Source: Botryotinia globosa (Eukaryota; Ascomycota; Leotiomycetes; Helotiales; Sclerotiniaceae). From it: a stretch of DNA of 64,000 nucleotides. Under the pieces are notes generated by a model. That model saw only the letters and a program-made list of their open reading frames with translations, had not been told where the DNA came from and did not search any database. The stretch covers positions 2,666,001-2,730,000 of the forward strand of contig RCSZ01000001.1 of assembly GCA_014898425.1 (NCBI GenBank). Reading direction: 5' to 3'. This document shows positions 1 through 10,566 of this stretch, one piece after another (within the stretch, counting starts at the first letter, position 1; each line of letters begins with the position of its first letter). Made by a program: the position numbers and the translations under genes.

Positions 1-1667
1 GCGCTTTATGTGTGGCTATGGAGAGGAGTCACAGGGTGAAAAGAAGAGCGGATGCGGGAAGAAAAGAGTGGAATGTTAAATTAGTGGCTTGTTCTATTTG
101 TGGCAGTAGCGATGCGTCAGCTTGCCAATTATATAATTGCTGCTTGGGTAGAAGGAAGTTACGATTGACTGTTCCGACTGAATCCGAAGGATAATGCTGG
201 CGAGGGAGGGGCTCGATGACGATTTCTTTTTCGTCTGGGTTGTTATTTTAATTGGGAAGTTGGATGGGAGGAGGGGGTTTTTTTTCATCGTGGGATTATA
301 GGAGATAAGCTGTTCATGCTACTTTATGACTCTGCTTTGATGACTACCTAGACGAAGGTTGTGGTGCGCGAGGGTGTGGTAGTGGGTTTGGGGATTTGAG
401 TTCGAATTCTGTGGGTTGGAGGAAGGGGGGGGAGGGTTTTGGTGGAGATCCTGGTTTGAGTTGTGAAATGGCTTGTTGGGATTCGTAGGGCTTGCTACGG
501 GGGCCGGGAAATTTAGAAGAGTGGCGGTTTGATGCTCTTGGGAATGCTCTTTGTAGGGAGGGAGGAAGGGAGGGAGATGAATGACGGTGGGAGTTACCTG
601 AGTTGCGTCGCACAGAAGGTTCGTCGAAGAGATATAAATATAAACGGATGTTTTGGATGAATCTGTTGATGCTATCCGGCTTTCCAAATCTAAAATGCAT
701 GAGTTTGCGGAAGAGGCTGTGGAATATCTGTACGGAAGAGATGGAAGAAACGATGTCTGTTTGATTGGTTTTGGGGGTTATGTTAATATAGGATGAGATA
801 AATGTCATAGAAGAACCTCGCTTGCTAGTTCTTGGAACGAGGAGTGGAAGATGAATTTTGCAACTTTTGGCGTTTATTGATCTTTTGGGAAAGGGGGGTG
901 GGGAGGTTGATGGATCATTCTCATAGTTTACATTTTAGATCCATCGTCTCAAAAGAGATCGCAGTAGTCTATACTCTTGCATAATGCAACCGCATGCGGA
1001 TGTTGAGGAGCTTTCTTCCTCTTCGTACAATGTCCAGACATTTTCAAGCGTGAATGTTGGTCGGTTGATTTCGGCTTCGCTTAGATGTTGGATTTCTCGA
1101 AGCAGCATTATATGTTCAGTGTTAGAAGTATCGGCATGATTTTACTTAATTTGTAGGAACTGCTACTATCACTATTTACTATGTACGCTAGTCTTTGTGA
1201 TGAATACAATTATAAAACAACTATATTGAGAGGTCGTTTCCAGAGAAGAGTAGATGCGATCTTGACTCTATTTGAGCATAGTGCGTGTGAGTCCTTATAT
1301 AATTATTACAGTTTGAGGGTTGAATATTAGAAAGTCATCAAAAAACAATAGGAGAAAAGAAGTATCAACGAGATTTCACAGAAGAAGAAGCAATTGAAGT
1401 CTCGTCGAGAGGATGTCACATTATGAGAGTGTAGACTGAAGTGACTGAGAATATTTGTATTTACAGAGAAAAAGAAAAGAAAGAAAATAAAATTAAGAGC
1501 CAAATGAGTGTTGTGTACTTCTCTATTCGAGAAGTACAGAAAGAAATCAAAGAAAGAAAGAAAGAAAGAAATGAAGTATACAAGAGAAGTTGAATACAAC
1601 AGCCAAAGGAAAACACAAGAGAAGAAAAAAGCCTACTCTTCAGCTTACCATCTTATAAATGATAGAT
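1..1667. other. Left edge, no supported gene
   Basis: No gene could be supported here. The minus strand between about 340 and 810 is pyrimidine-rich and open in two frames, with Pro/Ser/His-rich products that show no recognisable domain. It could be the 5' leader or first exon of a gene leaving the window on the left. A run of GAAA units lies near 1550-1572. The stretch 810-1667 is AT-rich and looks intergenic. Confidence 0.5.
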
Positions 1668-2141
1668 CTATGCACATTCGAATGAGCATTCACAGACATG
1701 TGTATCCTTTGGCTCGCCCAACAAACGACCGTCGAAACAAGCGCAGTTATCAACCGTGTATGCTTTTCCATTGAAGCTCCAGCGAGGGACCTTGAATCCC
1801 CTCTTCTCATCGAAGACATTTTGGAGAACCAGTGATTGGCTCCATCCCTGAGCATCGATGAAGACGTCTTGGACGAGTCCATTTCTAATGGCTCCAATCA
1901 CGGTACAGGTGTTTGAGTAAACGGTTGCGCGGGCGTAAGCAACGAGGTTGTTGGGGTTGGATAGGTCGTTGTTGACGGCCATGGTGTTGGTATTCCAGTT
2001 GAGAATACACATTTTGGGGTCGAGTTGCTTGATGCACATGGGCGTGAGGGTGTTGGGATTTGTGGAGATAACAGCTGGAGCTGGGAGGGCTAGTGCTGGG
2101 GAGAGCACGGCTAGGATTGGGAGGTAGTTGATGAGTTGCAT
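1668..2141 (-). CDS. Small secreted cysteine-rich protein
   Basis: A single-exon gene of 157 residues. The protein begins with a clear secretion signal (MQLINYLPILAVLSPALA), with cleavage likely around residues 19-23. The mature part has eight cysteines (36, 45, 79, 133, 135, 150, 152, 156), enough for four disulfides, and three of them crowd into the last eight residues. The frame stays open 68 codons upstream, but the ATG at 2141 is chosen because the signal peptide starts exactly there. Size, signal and cysteine content are those of fungal apoplastic secreted proteins, some of which act as effectors in plant-associated species. I do not recognise the family, and the function is unknown. 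Confidence 0.75.
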   Translation of the reverse strand: MQLINYLPILAVLSPALALPAPAVISTNPNTLTPMCIKQLDPKMCILNWNTNTMAVNNDLSNPNNLVAYARATVYSNTCTVIGAIRNGLVQDVFIDAQGWSQSLVLQNVFDEKRGFKVPRWSFNGKAYTVDNCACFDGRLLGEPKDTHVCECSFECA

Positions 2142-2643
2142 TGCGATAGGTTTAGTGATAAGCTGTTTTTGCAGTTTGAGATAGCTCGTAGAAAACGGAA
2201 ATTTGAAGTATATGTAAGATTTTGAAACTTTTGCTTCGGTGAAATCGAAAATATTGTTGCCAGAACAAGCCGTCATATATAGCAACAGTGTTAACAAAGA
2301 CATAAAAGCATTGTCAAAAGAATCTCCCCTTTCTCTCTGAGACAAAGCATCGAAGTTTCTATAAATGAAGATTGTTAACAGTCAAAGCAGGGGAACAAGC
2401 TTCACAAGTCATTCGTGCAAGTCGAAGAGATTCTAAATATGGGACAAAGAGAGACAGAAAATCAATTAACATTTACCTAGTCTGATTGTCTAAAAGTAGA
2501 GTGATCCTATGATGCAGACTCAAGATTTCAATCTCTTTAATTTCTGCATGGAGTGTTTACTATTCCGCCTAATGTGCAATTGAAGATAGCAAAAATCGGT
2601 AGTTGAGGCCGTGAATAAAAAGCCTTGGGTATTGAATTACACT
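2142..2643. other. Intergenic, upstream of the secreted protein gene
   Basis: Holds the 5' flank of the secreted-protein gene and the 3' flank of the SPOUT gene. The minus frame from 2345 to 2142 is open and joined to the secreted protein, but it lacks a signal sequence or domain and is best read as 5' leader. Confidence 0.5.
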
Positions 2644-3905
2644 TTATTCGTTGTTGACAACTAATCGTCTCAGGCCCATTAGGCCTATCCAAACAGCTTC
2701 CTCGGTTCTAATAGTTCGACTTCCCTGACCAGGGCACACATTTATCCATCTGTCGAAGACATCTTTTGCCTCAACAACACCCAGTTTCTGTAGTTCTCCA
2801 TCATTCTTTACAGCCACTTCTAGGCCTGCAACGCCGCCAAATACGACTAGTAGGTGCTTGAACTTCCCTACTTTCTGTTCCTCATCATCATATAGATCTT
2901 GGACATCAACGCCTCGCTCGGAGGTTGCAATAGTCATATCATAACCTCCATCGTATCCACATTCTGTGAACACGTCGCTTAGACATTTGGCTCTCCTAAC
3001 ATTCCATCCCCAATAGTACCCACCCTCTTCTCTTGGCTCTTCTGGACTCACAGCAGAAGCTGTGATTATGTCACAAGATTTGTCTTTTGCGGCCTTTTCC
3101 CCTTCCGCGTCAAATTTCAGAGTGACTCTATTGTTTGCTGGTATCTGCTCCGCCACTGTAACTGTTATTCTTAATCCTGCTTCCACAAATGTTCCATGTT
3201 CATCTGCGCCAGGTAATGTAGTGCCCTCCCTATACATACACCACTCGTCTGCCCTCAAGTGATGTGGTAAATCTATGCTAGGCAACGCGCCTGCCGTTCT
3301 TAAGTTCTCATGCATTGGAAATAGATGCTTTCGTAAATTTGGAGGTGTCTCTAGAAAGCTGAGTAGATGGGTAAGGAAATGATCGGGATCTGACTTTGCC
3401 GTGTACTCGTCTTCAAGGGGCGGCTTCTGCTGAGAACTATGGGATTTCGGGGCTGGATGCTTAGGCTTTTTCGCAGGACGAGCATTGCCATCATCAAAAA
3501 CAATGACTTCGTCGACGCAGAAAACTGCGAGGGCGCGGGCAATTTGACCCGCCATAGATGTTTTTAGATCATGACTTTGAGCACTGAAAAAGTCAGCATG
3601 ATTTTGTCATTGTTATTTGCAAAGGTAAAATACTTGGCAATAATACTTCCTGGTAAAGCTACACTAACTGTCCAATCTCGACCTTTCTTGGGTTGAAATA
3701 CAGCTGTAGGTTTAGAAGTATCAACCGCATCAGGAGCGGTCACTTTCCCGTTAGAGGTTTGCCCATTGGCAGTGGAATTGGCATTCCCAGTAGCATTGGC
3801 TTCGGCCTGGCGCTTCCGCTTCTAATATCAAATACGTAAGTATCCATTGGCCAGTTAGTGATATCAAAGAAAACATACCTTTGCGTTCGTCTCTCCTCTA
3901 CCCAT
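2644..3905 (-). CDS. SPOUT-family RNA methyltransferase (SPOUT1/C9orf114-like)
   Basis: Three exons: 3905-3879, 3821-3634 and 3583-2644, with introns of 57 and 50 nt, giving 384 residues. Splicing restores the family block SIIANAQSHDLKT followed by AGQIARALAVFCVDE. The downstream blocks SPEEPREEGGYYWGW, FTECGYDGGYDMTIATSERG and LLVVFGGVAGLE belong to the knotted SPOUT methyltransferase fold, where the last blocks form the SAM-binding trefoil knot. Yeast relatives are YGR283C and YMR310C; the human one is SPOUT1. The likely role is RNA methylation in nucleus or nucleolus, but the substrate is not visible from sequence. The N-terminus is a basic stretch (KKRKRQ). The start at 3905 gives a nine-residue first exon; it is the last in-frame Met before the donor, and upstream in-frame Mets lie in the divergent promoter. 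Confidence 0.88.
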
Positions 3906-4143
3906 TTTTGTAAATAATTTGGAAACTTTGGATTTCTTTCCAAAATATATATGGAGGCGGTCAAAGGTTATCCCGATAAAGCGGCAGAATCTGATAGTCC
4001 ATGCGCCCGATAAAGAACCAGACCAGACCAGATCTCCACTCCAAGCTTTCATAAGCTCCATCTGTAAGCAAGCAACAAGACAAACATTCCGACGACTCAA
4101 TTACTCGACATTTCAGAACTCGCAAGATATTATTACAATAAAA
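3906..4143. promoter_or_regulatory. Divergent promoter, SPOUT / thioredoxin
   Basis: A 238-nt gap separates the start codons of two divergently transcribed genes, so both promoters must sit within it or overlap the first exons. No TATA box or named operator was recognised. Confidence 0.5.
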
Positions 4144-4881
4144 ATGGCGGTACATATCGAATCGTCTATGCAGTTTAGCAAATTGCTAGGCTCATCAACT
4201 ATAGTTGTTTCCGATTGTAATTTGACTTCCCCCAATGCAATCGATGCACATCACTAACAACAATACATACAGTTTATGCGGACTGGTGCGGACCCTGCAA
4301 AGCCATCGCCCCAACCTATGAATCTTTAGCTACCAAGCACTCGAAGCCAAATCGTGTTACATTTACAAAAGTCAATGTAGATAATCAGCAGTCCATAGCC
4401 CAGCGATATGGAGTTAGAGCGTAAGCAAGGCCCTTCGATACTTAACTGATCTCGTTCTCATAACCCTGCTAGCATGCCAACCTTCCTCATCTTTCGATCC
4501 GGCGCTGTCATCGAAACCATTCAAGGCGCAGATGTTCGTAAGCTCACGACCGCAATCGAGAATGCTGTGAAACTAGCCGGTGCACCGAAGCCATCCTTCT
4601 CCAGCCCAGGACAAACACTGGGCGGATCTGCCCCTATGCGCTCCACGATGGCAAGACAATTTAGCTTTGATAGGCTACTCCACGATATTATTGCATTTTT
4701 CGGACTCTACCTCTATTCCCTGTTCTCATTTGATGCATATACCGCAGCAGAGAACTCGCCATTCAATATCCACAAGGTCCCTGCTGCACCGGCAGCAAAA
4801 ACATCCGGTGCAAGAGCTGGAGCAGCTACTCAGGTTGGAAAGAAACTAGGGACTATCGCTGACTTAGCGGGCAAAGACTGA
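4144..4881 (+). CDS. Thioredoxin with C-terminal membrane anchor
   Basis: Three exons: 4144-4216, 4273-4420 and 4473-4881, with introns of 56 and 52 nt, giving 209 residues. Splicing recreates SDFYADWCGPCK, the thioredoxin active site, with catalytic Cys30 and Cys33. The cis-proline loop is Met75-Pro76 (MPTFLIF). The thioredoxin domain ends near residue 110. A linker follows, then one hydrophobic segment at about 141-163 (LLHDIIAFFGLYLYSLFSF) and a polar Ala-rich tail. Ordinary cytosolic thioredoxins are about 105 residues, so this is a membrane-tethered form that presumably holds a dithiol-disulfide reductase at a membrane. Which membrane is not visible, and there is no N-terminal signal peptide. 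Confidence 0.9.
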
Positions 4882-5512
4882 ATGGAATGCGTGGAGTTTA
4901 CTAGGCGCTATGCGGGTGTTGTAATTTTTGATATCATCTTTCGGTTAGAACACCGTTATTCTTCATGCAATCACAACAATTGAGCAAAAATCATGCTGGA
5001 AAATTATATTCTGCGAGTTTCATCTTTCTTAATGGGAATTTTTACTACTATATTTGCTGTTTAGTTCTATCGGACACATGCTTATACTGTATGCCGCCGT
5101 ACATTACTAGACGGCGGGATGAATAGGACAAATCTCCTTATTCTCTTGTTGATGGAATGTTGTGTTACATGAGAAAATATTTTGTCACTCTATTCAACCT
5201 CGGCCCTAAAGGTGTTATAACCTAACTCCATACTCGTACCTGCCTCTTTCTGTGATCTACTGGAAGTGGACATTCGCGGTGGTAAGGTATTCGATATAGG
5301 CAGGCTAAATTGATGTGTTAAAATTAAGCTTTGTGATAAATGACGGTCCTTCGTGTCAAAGCTGGTAGTCGAAACGATCTCCAATGTGTTTGTTGGTATC
5401 TAGTTGACAACGCGTGGGGAATCCTTACTCCGCCAGCCTGCATACAACTGGACTTCTTGATTGTTAATCGTAAACTAAATAATAAAGCCAGGACTTAAGT
5501 CTAAACTCCGCG
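4882..5512. other. Intergenic, 3' flank of thioredoxin and distal promoter of reductase
   Basis: AT-rich sequence without a coding signal. No structured RNA or repeat array was recognised. Confidence 0.5.
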
Positions 5513-5553
5513 TGACGTCAAGTTCTCTTGCCGATATCATGTGTGTATATAAA
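5513..5553 (+). promoter_or_regulatory. CRE palindrome plus TATA box of the aldo/keto reductase gene
   Basis: The palindrome TGACGTCA (5513-5520), the binding site of ATF/CREB-type bZIP factors, lies 25 bp ahead of a canonical TATATAAA (5546-5553). The start codon follows 87 bp after the TATA box, a typical fungal leader length. Fungal Atf1-type factors use such sites in stress-induced genes; stress control of this reductase is an inference. Confidence 0.6.
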
Positions 5554-5639
5554 GGCATAAGTTTCCATCTAAAGGGAGTGCTTTATCCTACATCACTGCA
5601 CACAAGATACCAGCAAGCAAAAAAACTTCCTTTTCCAAC

Positions 5640-6704
5640 ATGGTCAAGAACTTAATGAAATACACCAACCTTGGTGAATCTGGACTCAGAGTCTCCCGTA
5701 TCTGCGTAGGTTGCATGACTTTCGGCGATCGTCGCGGAAGCTTCAAAACGTGGGCCGTCGAAGAAGCCGAGGCTCTCCCTATCCTCAAAGCTTGCTATGA
5801 TTCTGGTATCAACTTTTTCGATACTGCAAACGTCTACAGCAACGGTACATCCGAAGAGATTCTCGGTGCGGCCATCAAGAAGTATGCATTGCCTCGTGAG
5901 AACATCGTTGTTGCCACAAAATTGTGGGCGCCGGTTGGCAAGAGGAAGGAAGAGGGATGGGAAAATGCACTTCAAATGGCACCTGAGGATAGAGATGCAA
6001 ATGGATATGTCAATGCGTATGGATTGAGTCGCAAACATATCTTCGATAGCGTCGATGCGAGTTTGAAACGCTTGGATTTGGAGTATATTGATCTTCTACA
6101 AATTCATCGATTTGACCCACGCACGCCGATAAAGGAGACGATGAAGGCCCTGCATGATGTGGTTGAAAGTGGCAAGGTTAGATATATTGGTGCGTCTAGT
6201 ATGTATGCGCATCAGTTGTTGGAAATGCAATATACGGCGCGACTAAACGGATGGACGGAATTCATCAGTATGCAGAATTTGCATAACGCAGCTTATAGGG
6301 AGGAAGAGAGGGAGATGGTGCCGAGTTTGAAGAAGTTTGGTATGGGTATGATTCCTTGGAGTCCGATCATGATGGGATATCTAGCCAGGCCTCATGATCA
6401 GGCTGCAGAAAGCGACAGAGGAAAAGCTATGAATGGGAAATTCATGGGGAATGAGTTGACGGAGGCGGACTTGAAGATTAATGAGAAGATTCAGGAGATT
6501 GCGAAGAAGAGGGGTGTCAGTATGGCGATTGTGGCCATGGCTTGGAGCTTGAGCAAGGAGTATGTTACCGCGCCTATCGTTGGGATGGGAAAGATTGAGA
6601 GAGTTCAAGAGGCGGTCGATGCTGTTAATTTTGAATTGAACAAGGAAGAGATAGCGAGCATTGATGAGTTATATCAACCTAGGAAAATCGTAGGCTTCTC
6701 TTAG
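5640..6704 (+). CDS. Aldo/keto reductase
   Basis: A single-exon gene of 354 residues. The fold is the NADPH-dependent aldo/keto reductase TIM barrel. The catalytic tetrad is readable: Asp61 and Tyr66 in DTANVYSNGTSEE, Lys94 in ATKLW and His156 in LQIHRFDP. The later blocks VRYIGASSMYAHQL, PWSPIMMGYLARP and APIVGMGKIERVQEA form the barrel end and cofactor-binding loops. It most resembles the fungal group that includes versiconal-hemiacetal-acetate-reductase-like and YajO-like enzymes, which reduce aldehydes and ketones. The substrate cannot be told, and no biosynthetic cluster surrounds it. The upstream CRE and TATA elements suggest inducible expression. Confidence 0.93.
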   Translation: MVKNLMKYTNLGESGLRVSRICVGCMTFGDRRGSFKTWAVEEAEALPILKACYDSGINFFDTANVYSNGTSEEILGAAIKKYALPRENIVVATKLWAPVGKRKEEGWENALQMAPEDRDANGYVNAYGLSRKHIFDSVDASLKRLDLEYIDLLQIHRFDPRTPIKETMKALHDVVESGKVRYIGASSMYAHQLLEMQYTARLNGWTEFISMQNLHNAAYREEEREMVPSLKKFGMGMIPWSPIMMGYLARPHDQAAESDRGKAMNGKFMGNELTEADLKINEKIQEIAKKRGVSMAIVAMAWSLSKEYVTAPIVGMGKIERVQEAVDAVNFELNKEEIASIDELYQPRKIVGFS

Positions 6705-7262
6705 GTTTGTGATTGAATTTGGAAGCGAGTGGCAGCTATAAACCCAGATCAAATCAATACACAAATTCAGCTTGTACCTCCAAAGAGCTTAAACTCGTTT
6801 GTGACATGTGTATAGATTGGACCAAGTACCTGTTCGAAATTATGACTCAGTGAAACACAGTGTTCAGCATACCTCAAATTTCATTACACAAAACTTATAC
6901 CACCAGAATGCTGTTACATCAAAAACATTCAACAAATCATACACATTGCCAGGTACAAACCCTCACTACGAGTAAACTATGTTCACCCATCTTGGAACGG
7001 AATTTTGCTTCCAACTGCTCATCATATTCGATCTAGTAGGCTGAAAAAAAAGCTCAGTAGTTGATCGAGAATCTTCAAGTGATGAATGATACCGGCTCGA
7101 GTAGATAAATTTTTATAAAACATCGTTCCAATATCTCTATCAAATTGACAATAAACATTCCATCTAGACTATAGCAAAACACTCCAATTCATCAGCCGAA
7201 TATTATTGCTCATCCATCAGTAGGGTATCAAAGATATAATATTATTTTTAGTTCCTAATCCA
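6705..7262. other. Convergent 3' intergenic region
   Basis: AT-rich gap between the tail-to-tail reductase and 896-residue-protein genes; it must hold both 3' UTRs. Nothing else was recognised. Confidence 0.5.
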
Positions 7263-10012
7263 TCACGAAGACTCTGCCATGATAAGTCCTACAGTAATTC
7301 TCAGAGCTCCCAGTGGCCCCTTTTCCTTGACCAGTTTTCCGAACATATCTTTAATCTTACTCAAACTCTTACGATCGTCTTGTTTATGCCCTACACGAGT
7401 GTCAGTATCACAAAATCCTCGATGAGATGTCAGGAAGACTGGTACTTACAGCTATTGGGCAAGCCTATATCAAGATCTAGATGACTCTCTACATCACCGA
7501 TCCAGTCAAAACCAATCTTCCACCCCACTCGAATCTGGACATCATCACCATCAAGAACAATATTCGTCCGGCCCATCTGTCGGAACAACTCCCTTCTCGT
7601 CCATTTTCTGGAGTTTTCTTCTCCCTCTCCATGAACTACCTCGTCATCTCCAATAGCCTTTCTCTTCTTTCTTTTCTTTCCTTGCTTTTCTATACTTTTC
7701 CTCCTAGCTTCTGCTGTCCCAAATTCTCTCTCAGCATCACACCAAAACTTTGCTCTCGCTACGGATACTTCGGTCCACCTCCCCATCGCCCAGCACACTG
7801 TACCGATATCTTTTACGTGCGGCCCATCACCACTTGCTCGTCGCCGGACAAATGGTCCGAGCTCAGGCTCTGCGTTGGGATCCAATGAATCCACATTAAG
7901 CGAGGATATGGTCAGAGAAGAGGTGTCGACTATCATAGAAAGGCGTGCGCTGAAAAGTCCGGAAGGATGGGATGCGGAGATTTGATGGCGTTGTAAGGTC
8001 GGTACGAGAATTTCCGTAGTAGATTCGTTGGATGAAATGGGCGCAGCTGGAAGGAGAGTAATATTCGATGTGTATGTCAGATGACTGAATAGTTGCAAAT
8101 GCGGAAGTGGATCATCAAGTACTATAGGAAGATGGGATGGAAGAGGCTTCTGAGTTGGTGGTATAACTGCTTGTCGGGCTTTACGCCGTCCAGCAAATGG
8201 CAAGAAAAGATTAGTGGCTTTAAGAGCGCTGATATTTTCTGGCCTGTCTTGTTTCTCAATTGCAGTTGAGCGTAAGAGTAAATCTAGTATCTCCTCAGGG
8301 TTTGATGATCTTGGCGGTTTTGTACTTTTTGACTCGTAGTGCAGACGTATCCTTTCATTCTCCTGATTCGCTAAACTGACATCGGCTTGCAATTGCTGTA
8401 ATTCTTTGAGAAGATCATCTCTAACTTTCTTCTTCGCTGCATGTGGATCATGCGGAATCAGAAATCTAGCCGATTTTCGTCTCTTAGCGAGTGGTTCTTG
8501 TGATATGTCTACTTCTGGCGGAGGTTCTCCACGTGGTTTCAATGGAGATGACTTCATCTTTGCGCCTAGTGCCTTGTTCCTTCTGGCAGTCTTGCTTGGG
8601 GTATTGTGGATTCCAACTGGTGCTGTTGTGACGACTGGGTCTGCGATACCACGCTGCGTGGGTGTCGGTGGTAAGTCAGGCTCTTCTGGTGTTGCGGGTT
8701 TCTGCCTTGCTTTAGATGGAGATAGAAATGTCTTTTCTGAGAACGTAAATAGTGGTCGTTGTGTTGGCTTAGACATAGATAATTGCCGCGCTTTACGCTC
8801 GGTTGGAGAGTCATCACTCATTGCCGGATTTACATCATCGGACTTTGGAAGCTCAGGAACTCGAGGTTCGTCCTCTAGTTTCTGTTGTTGAGGTACATCA
8901 ATTACAAAAGGGTCATTTGTTTGCAAGGTTCGTAGTTGAGGTGGCACAGGATCATTTGGAGTCGTAGAAACAACCTGGTCGGCGGTTTGCGAGTCAGGCA
9001 CAATCTCTTCCTCTTCCGAAGCCTGAGAGGGTTCGGCAGGGCTCGCAGGCAAAGCAGATTCTGCTGATTGCGCAACCTGGGTACCCGGAACACTTATAGA
9101 CCCAAAAGCTTGAGAAGAACGAAGTTGACTTGAACCTCGGCTCCTAATGACCACTTCTTCTGGAGCCCTCAGATAAGGCTCTAAAGCTTGAACGGGTACT
9201 GGATCTTTCGGTGTAGTTGAAGCATATGCAGGTGTCGGTTCTTTGGGTGTCGTTGAAGGAAATACAGGTACTGGGTCCTTTGGAGTGGTAGAGGCATATA
9301 AAGGCGCTGAATCTTTTGGAGTGGTAGAGACATATTCATCCATTTCGATAGACGTTTGAGGCACAGTTGTTCCTAAAGCTGGCACTGCAGCAGGTGGTGA
9401 TCTCCTTAGCCCGGTTTTCTTGAAAGGATTGAAATCCTCTTGCGATTGTTCTTGCGGTTCTACCGTAGGCTGGCTACTTTGCCCCGGTACGGGCGACCTT
9501 CTTAATCCCGTCTTTTTGAACGGATTCATGATTCCCTGAATGTTCTCAAATTCTGCCGCGGGCTTGAAATTGCTCCTTGGAGTTTCGGTAGCGATTGGTC
9601 GTTTGGCAGGGGATCTTGACATTCTCCTCGGTTTCGATGCCATTCCACCTCCAATCGATCGAGCTCTCGTGGGTGTTCGAGTAATCGCATCATCTCTGGC
9701 CGATCCTGAAATTGGTTGTTCTGCACCAGTAGTAACACTCCTTCCTCTTTCTCGTTGCGGTGTATTTCCCAGCGCCCTATCAAAAGTATTCTGTACTCTC
9801 CCTTTACTCGGAGATCTGCCAACTTCCGGTCCTGTAGAAGTGGCTCTGCCGAGTATCTGCGGATTGTGACGTGCTAAGCTTGCCTTCGTTGGAGAGGCAA
9901 ACGAGGGATAACGCGACGATTGTGAAGGGACGGGAATGCGACTCGGGGTTGGTGGGACATTCGCGGTGGGAATTGGAGTCTTCGAACGACGTGATGGGGT
10001 ATTATCTGCCAT
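7263..10012 (-). CDS. Large disordered nuclear-type protein with conserved C-terminal domain
   Basis: Two exons: 10012-7450 and 7390-7263, with a 59-nt intron, giving 896 residues. The open frame would stop 7 codons past a perfect GTAAGT donor; splicing adds a conserved-looking tail (WHKQDDRKSLSKI, then GPLGALRITVGLIMAESS). The N-terminal 550 residues are disordered, rich in Ser/Pro/Arg and S/TP sites. They hold two copies of NPFKKTGLRRSP (163-174, 195-206) and four close TTPK[DE] repeats (230-270), with a fifth related copy later. A short coiled coil (LLKELQQLQADVSLANQENE) precedes a C-terminal alpha/beta domain of about 300 residues. The layout recalls inner-kinetochore COMA subunits (CENP-O/P class), but I could not confirm a family, so the function stays open. 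Confidence 0.8.
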
Positions 10013-10566
10013 ATCCGTGGATGTCTTGCGCTATCCCATTGCCGTTTTAATTGGGGAAAAAAATACGTTGTTGTAAAGCAATGTTTACTTTGATTTTGGA
10101 TCGCGTATTGGGAGGACGCGACGGAGGGGTTTCGCGAGACAACTAGAAATATAAAGTTACCACTTCACTACAATCATGACTAAACAGAAATGGTAACATT
10201 AATAAAATTTTGTCATCTTTCCAGGTTATAACAGTTTTGGGGAGGCACTCATAGTTAGTCATAATTGAATATAATCACAGTTTTGAATCTGGAACGAACG
10301 TTGCTGTTTGAATGTGGAGTGAAGTTTCAATACTACTGCAGATGCTGACCATTCCAATTCACAGCGATGACGTTCCTCGAAAACTTTCCGAAGCTTCAGT
10401 CCCCGAAAAATAAATAATGCGCCCGCCGCCGATTCTTCACCTACGTAGAATCAGCCAACCAGTTGAAAATCCAACTGCCTCTCTAATGATTTCACGATAA
10501 CATAAATCCTTCAAATTACTTTCTCTACAGAGTATATTTCTCAATACAACAGCGGAACTACACAAC
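10013..10566. promoter_or_regulatory. Divergent promoter region
   Basis: A 554-nt gap between head-to-head genes (the 896-residue protein and the OXLD1-like gene). No TATA box or repeat array was recognised. Confidence 0.4.

Noticed and set aside
344..808. 154-codon minus-strand frame at the left edge
   Set aside because: Pro/Ser-rich product from pyrimidine-rich DNA, overlapped by another open frame of similar composition, with no domain; could be a leader of a gene outside the window.
2142..2345. 68-codon N-terminal extension of the secreted protein
   Set aside because: The signal peptide begins at the internal Met 2141; the extension has no targeting or domain signal and would bury the signal peptide.
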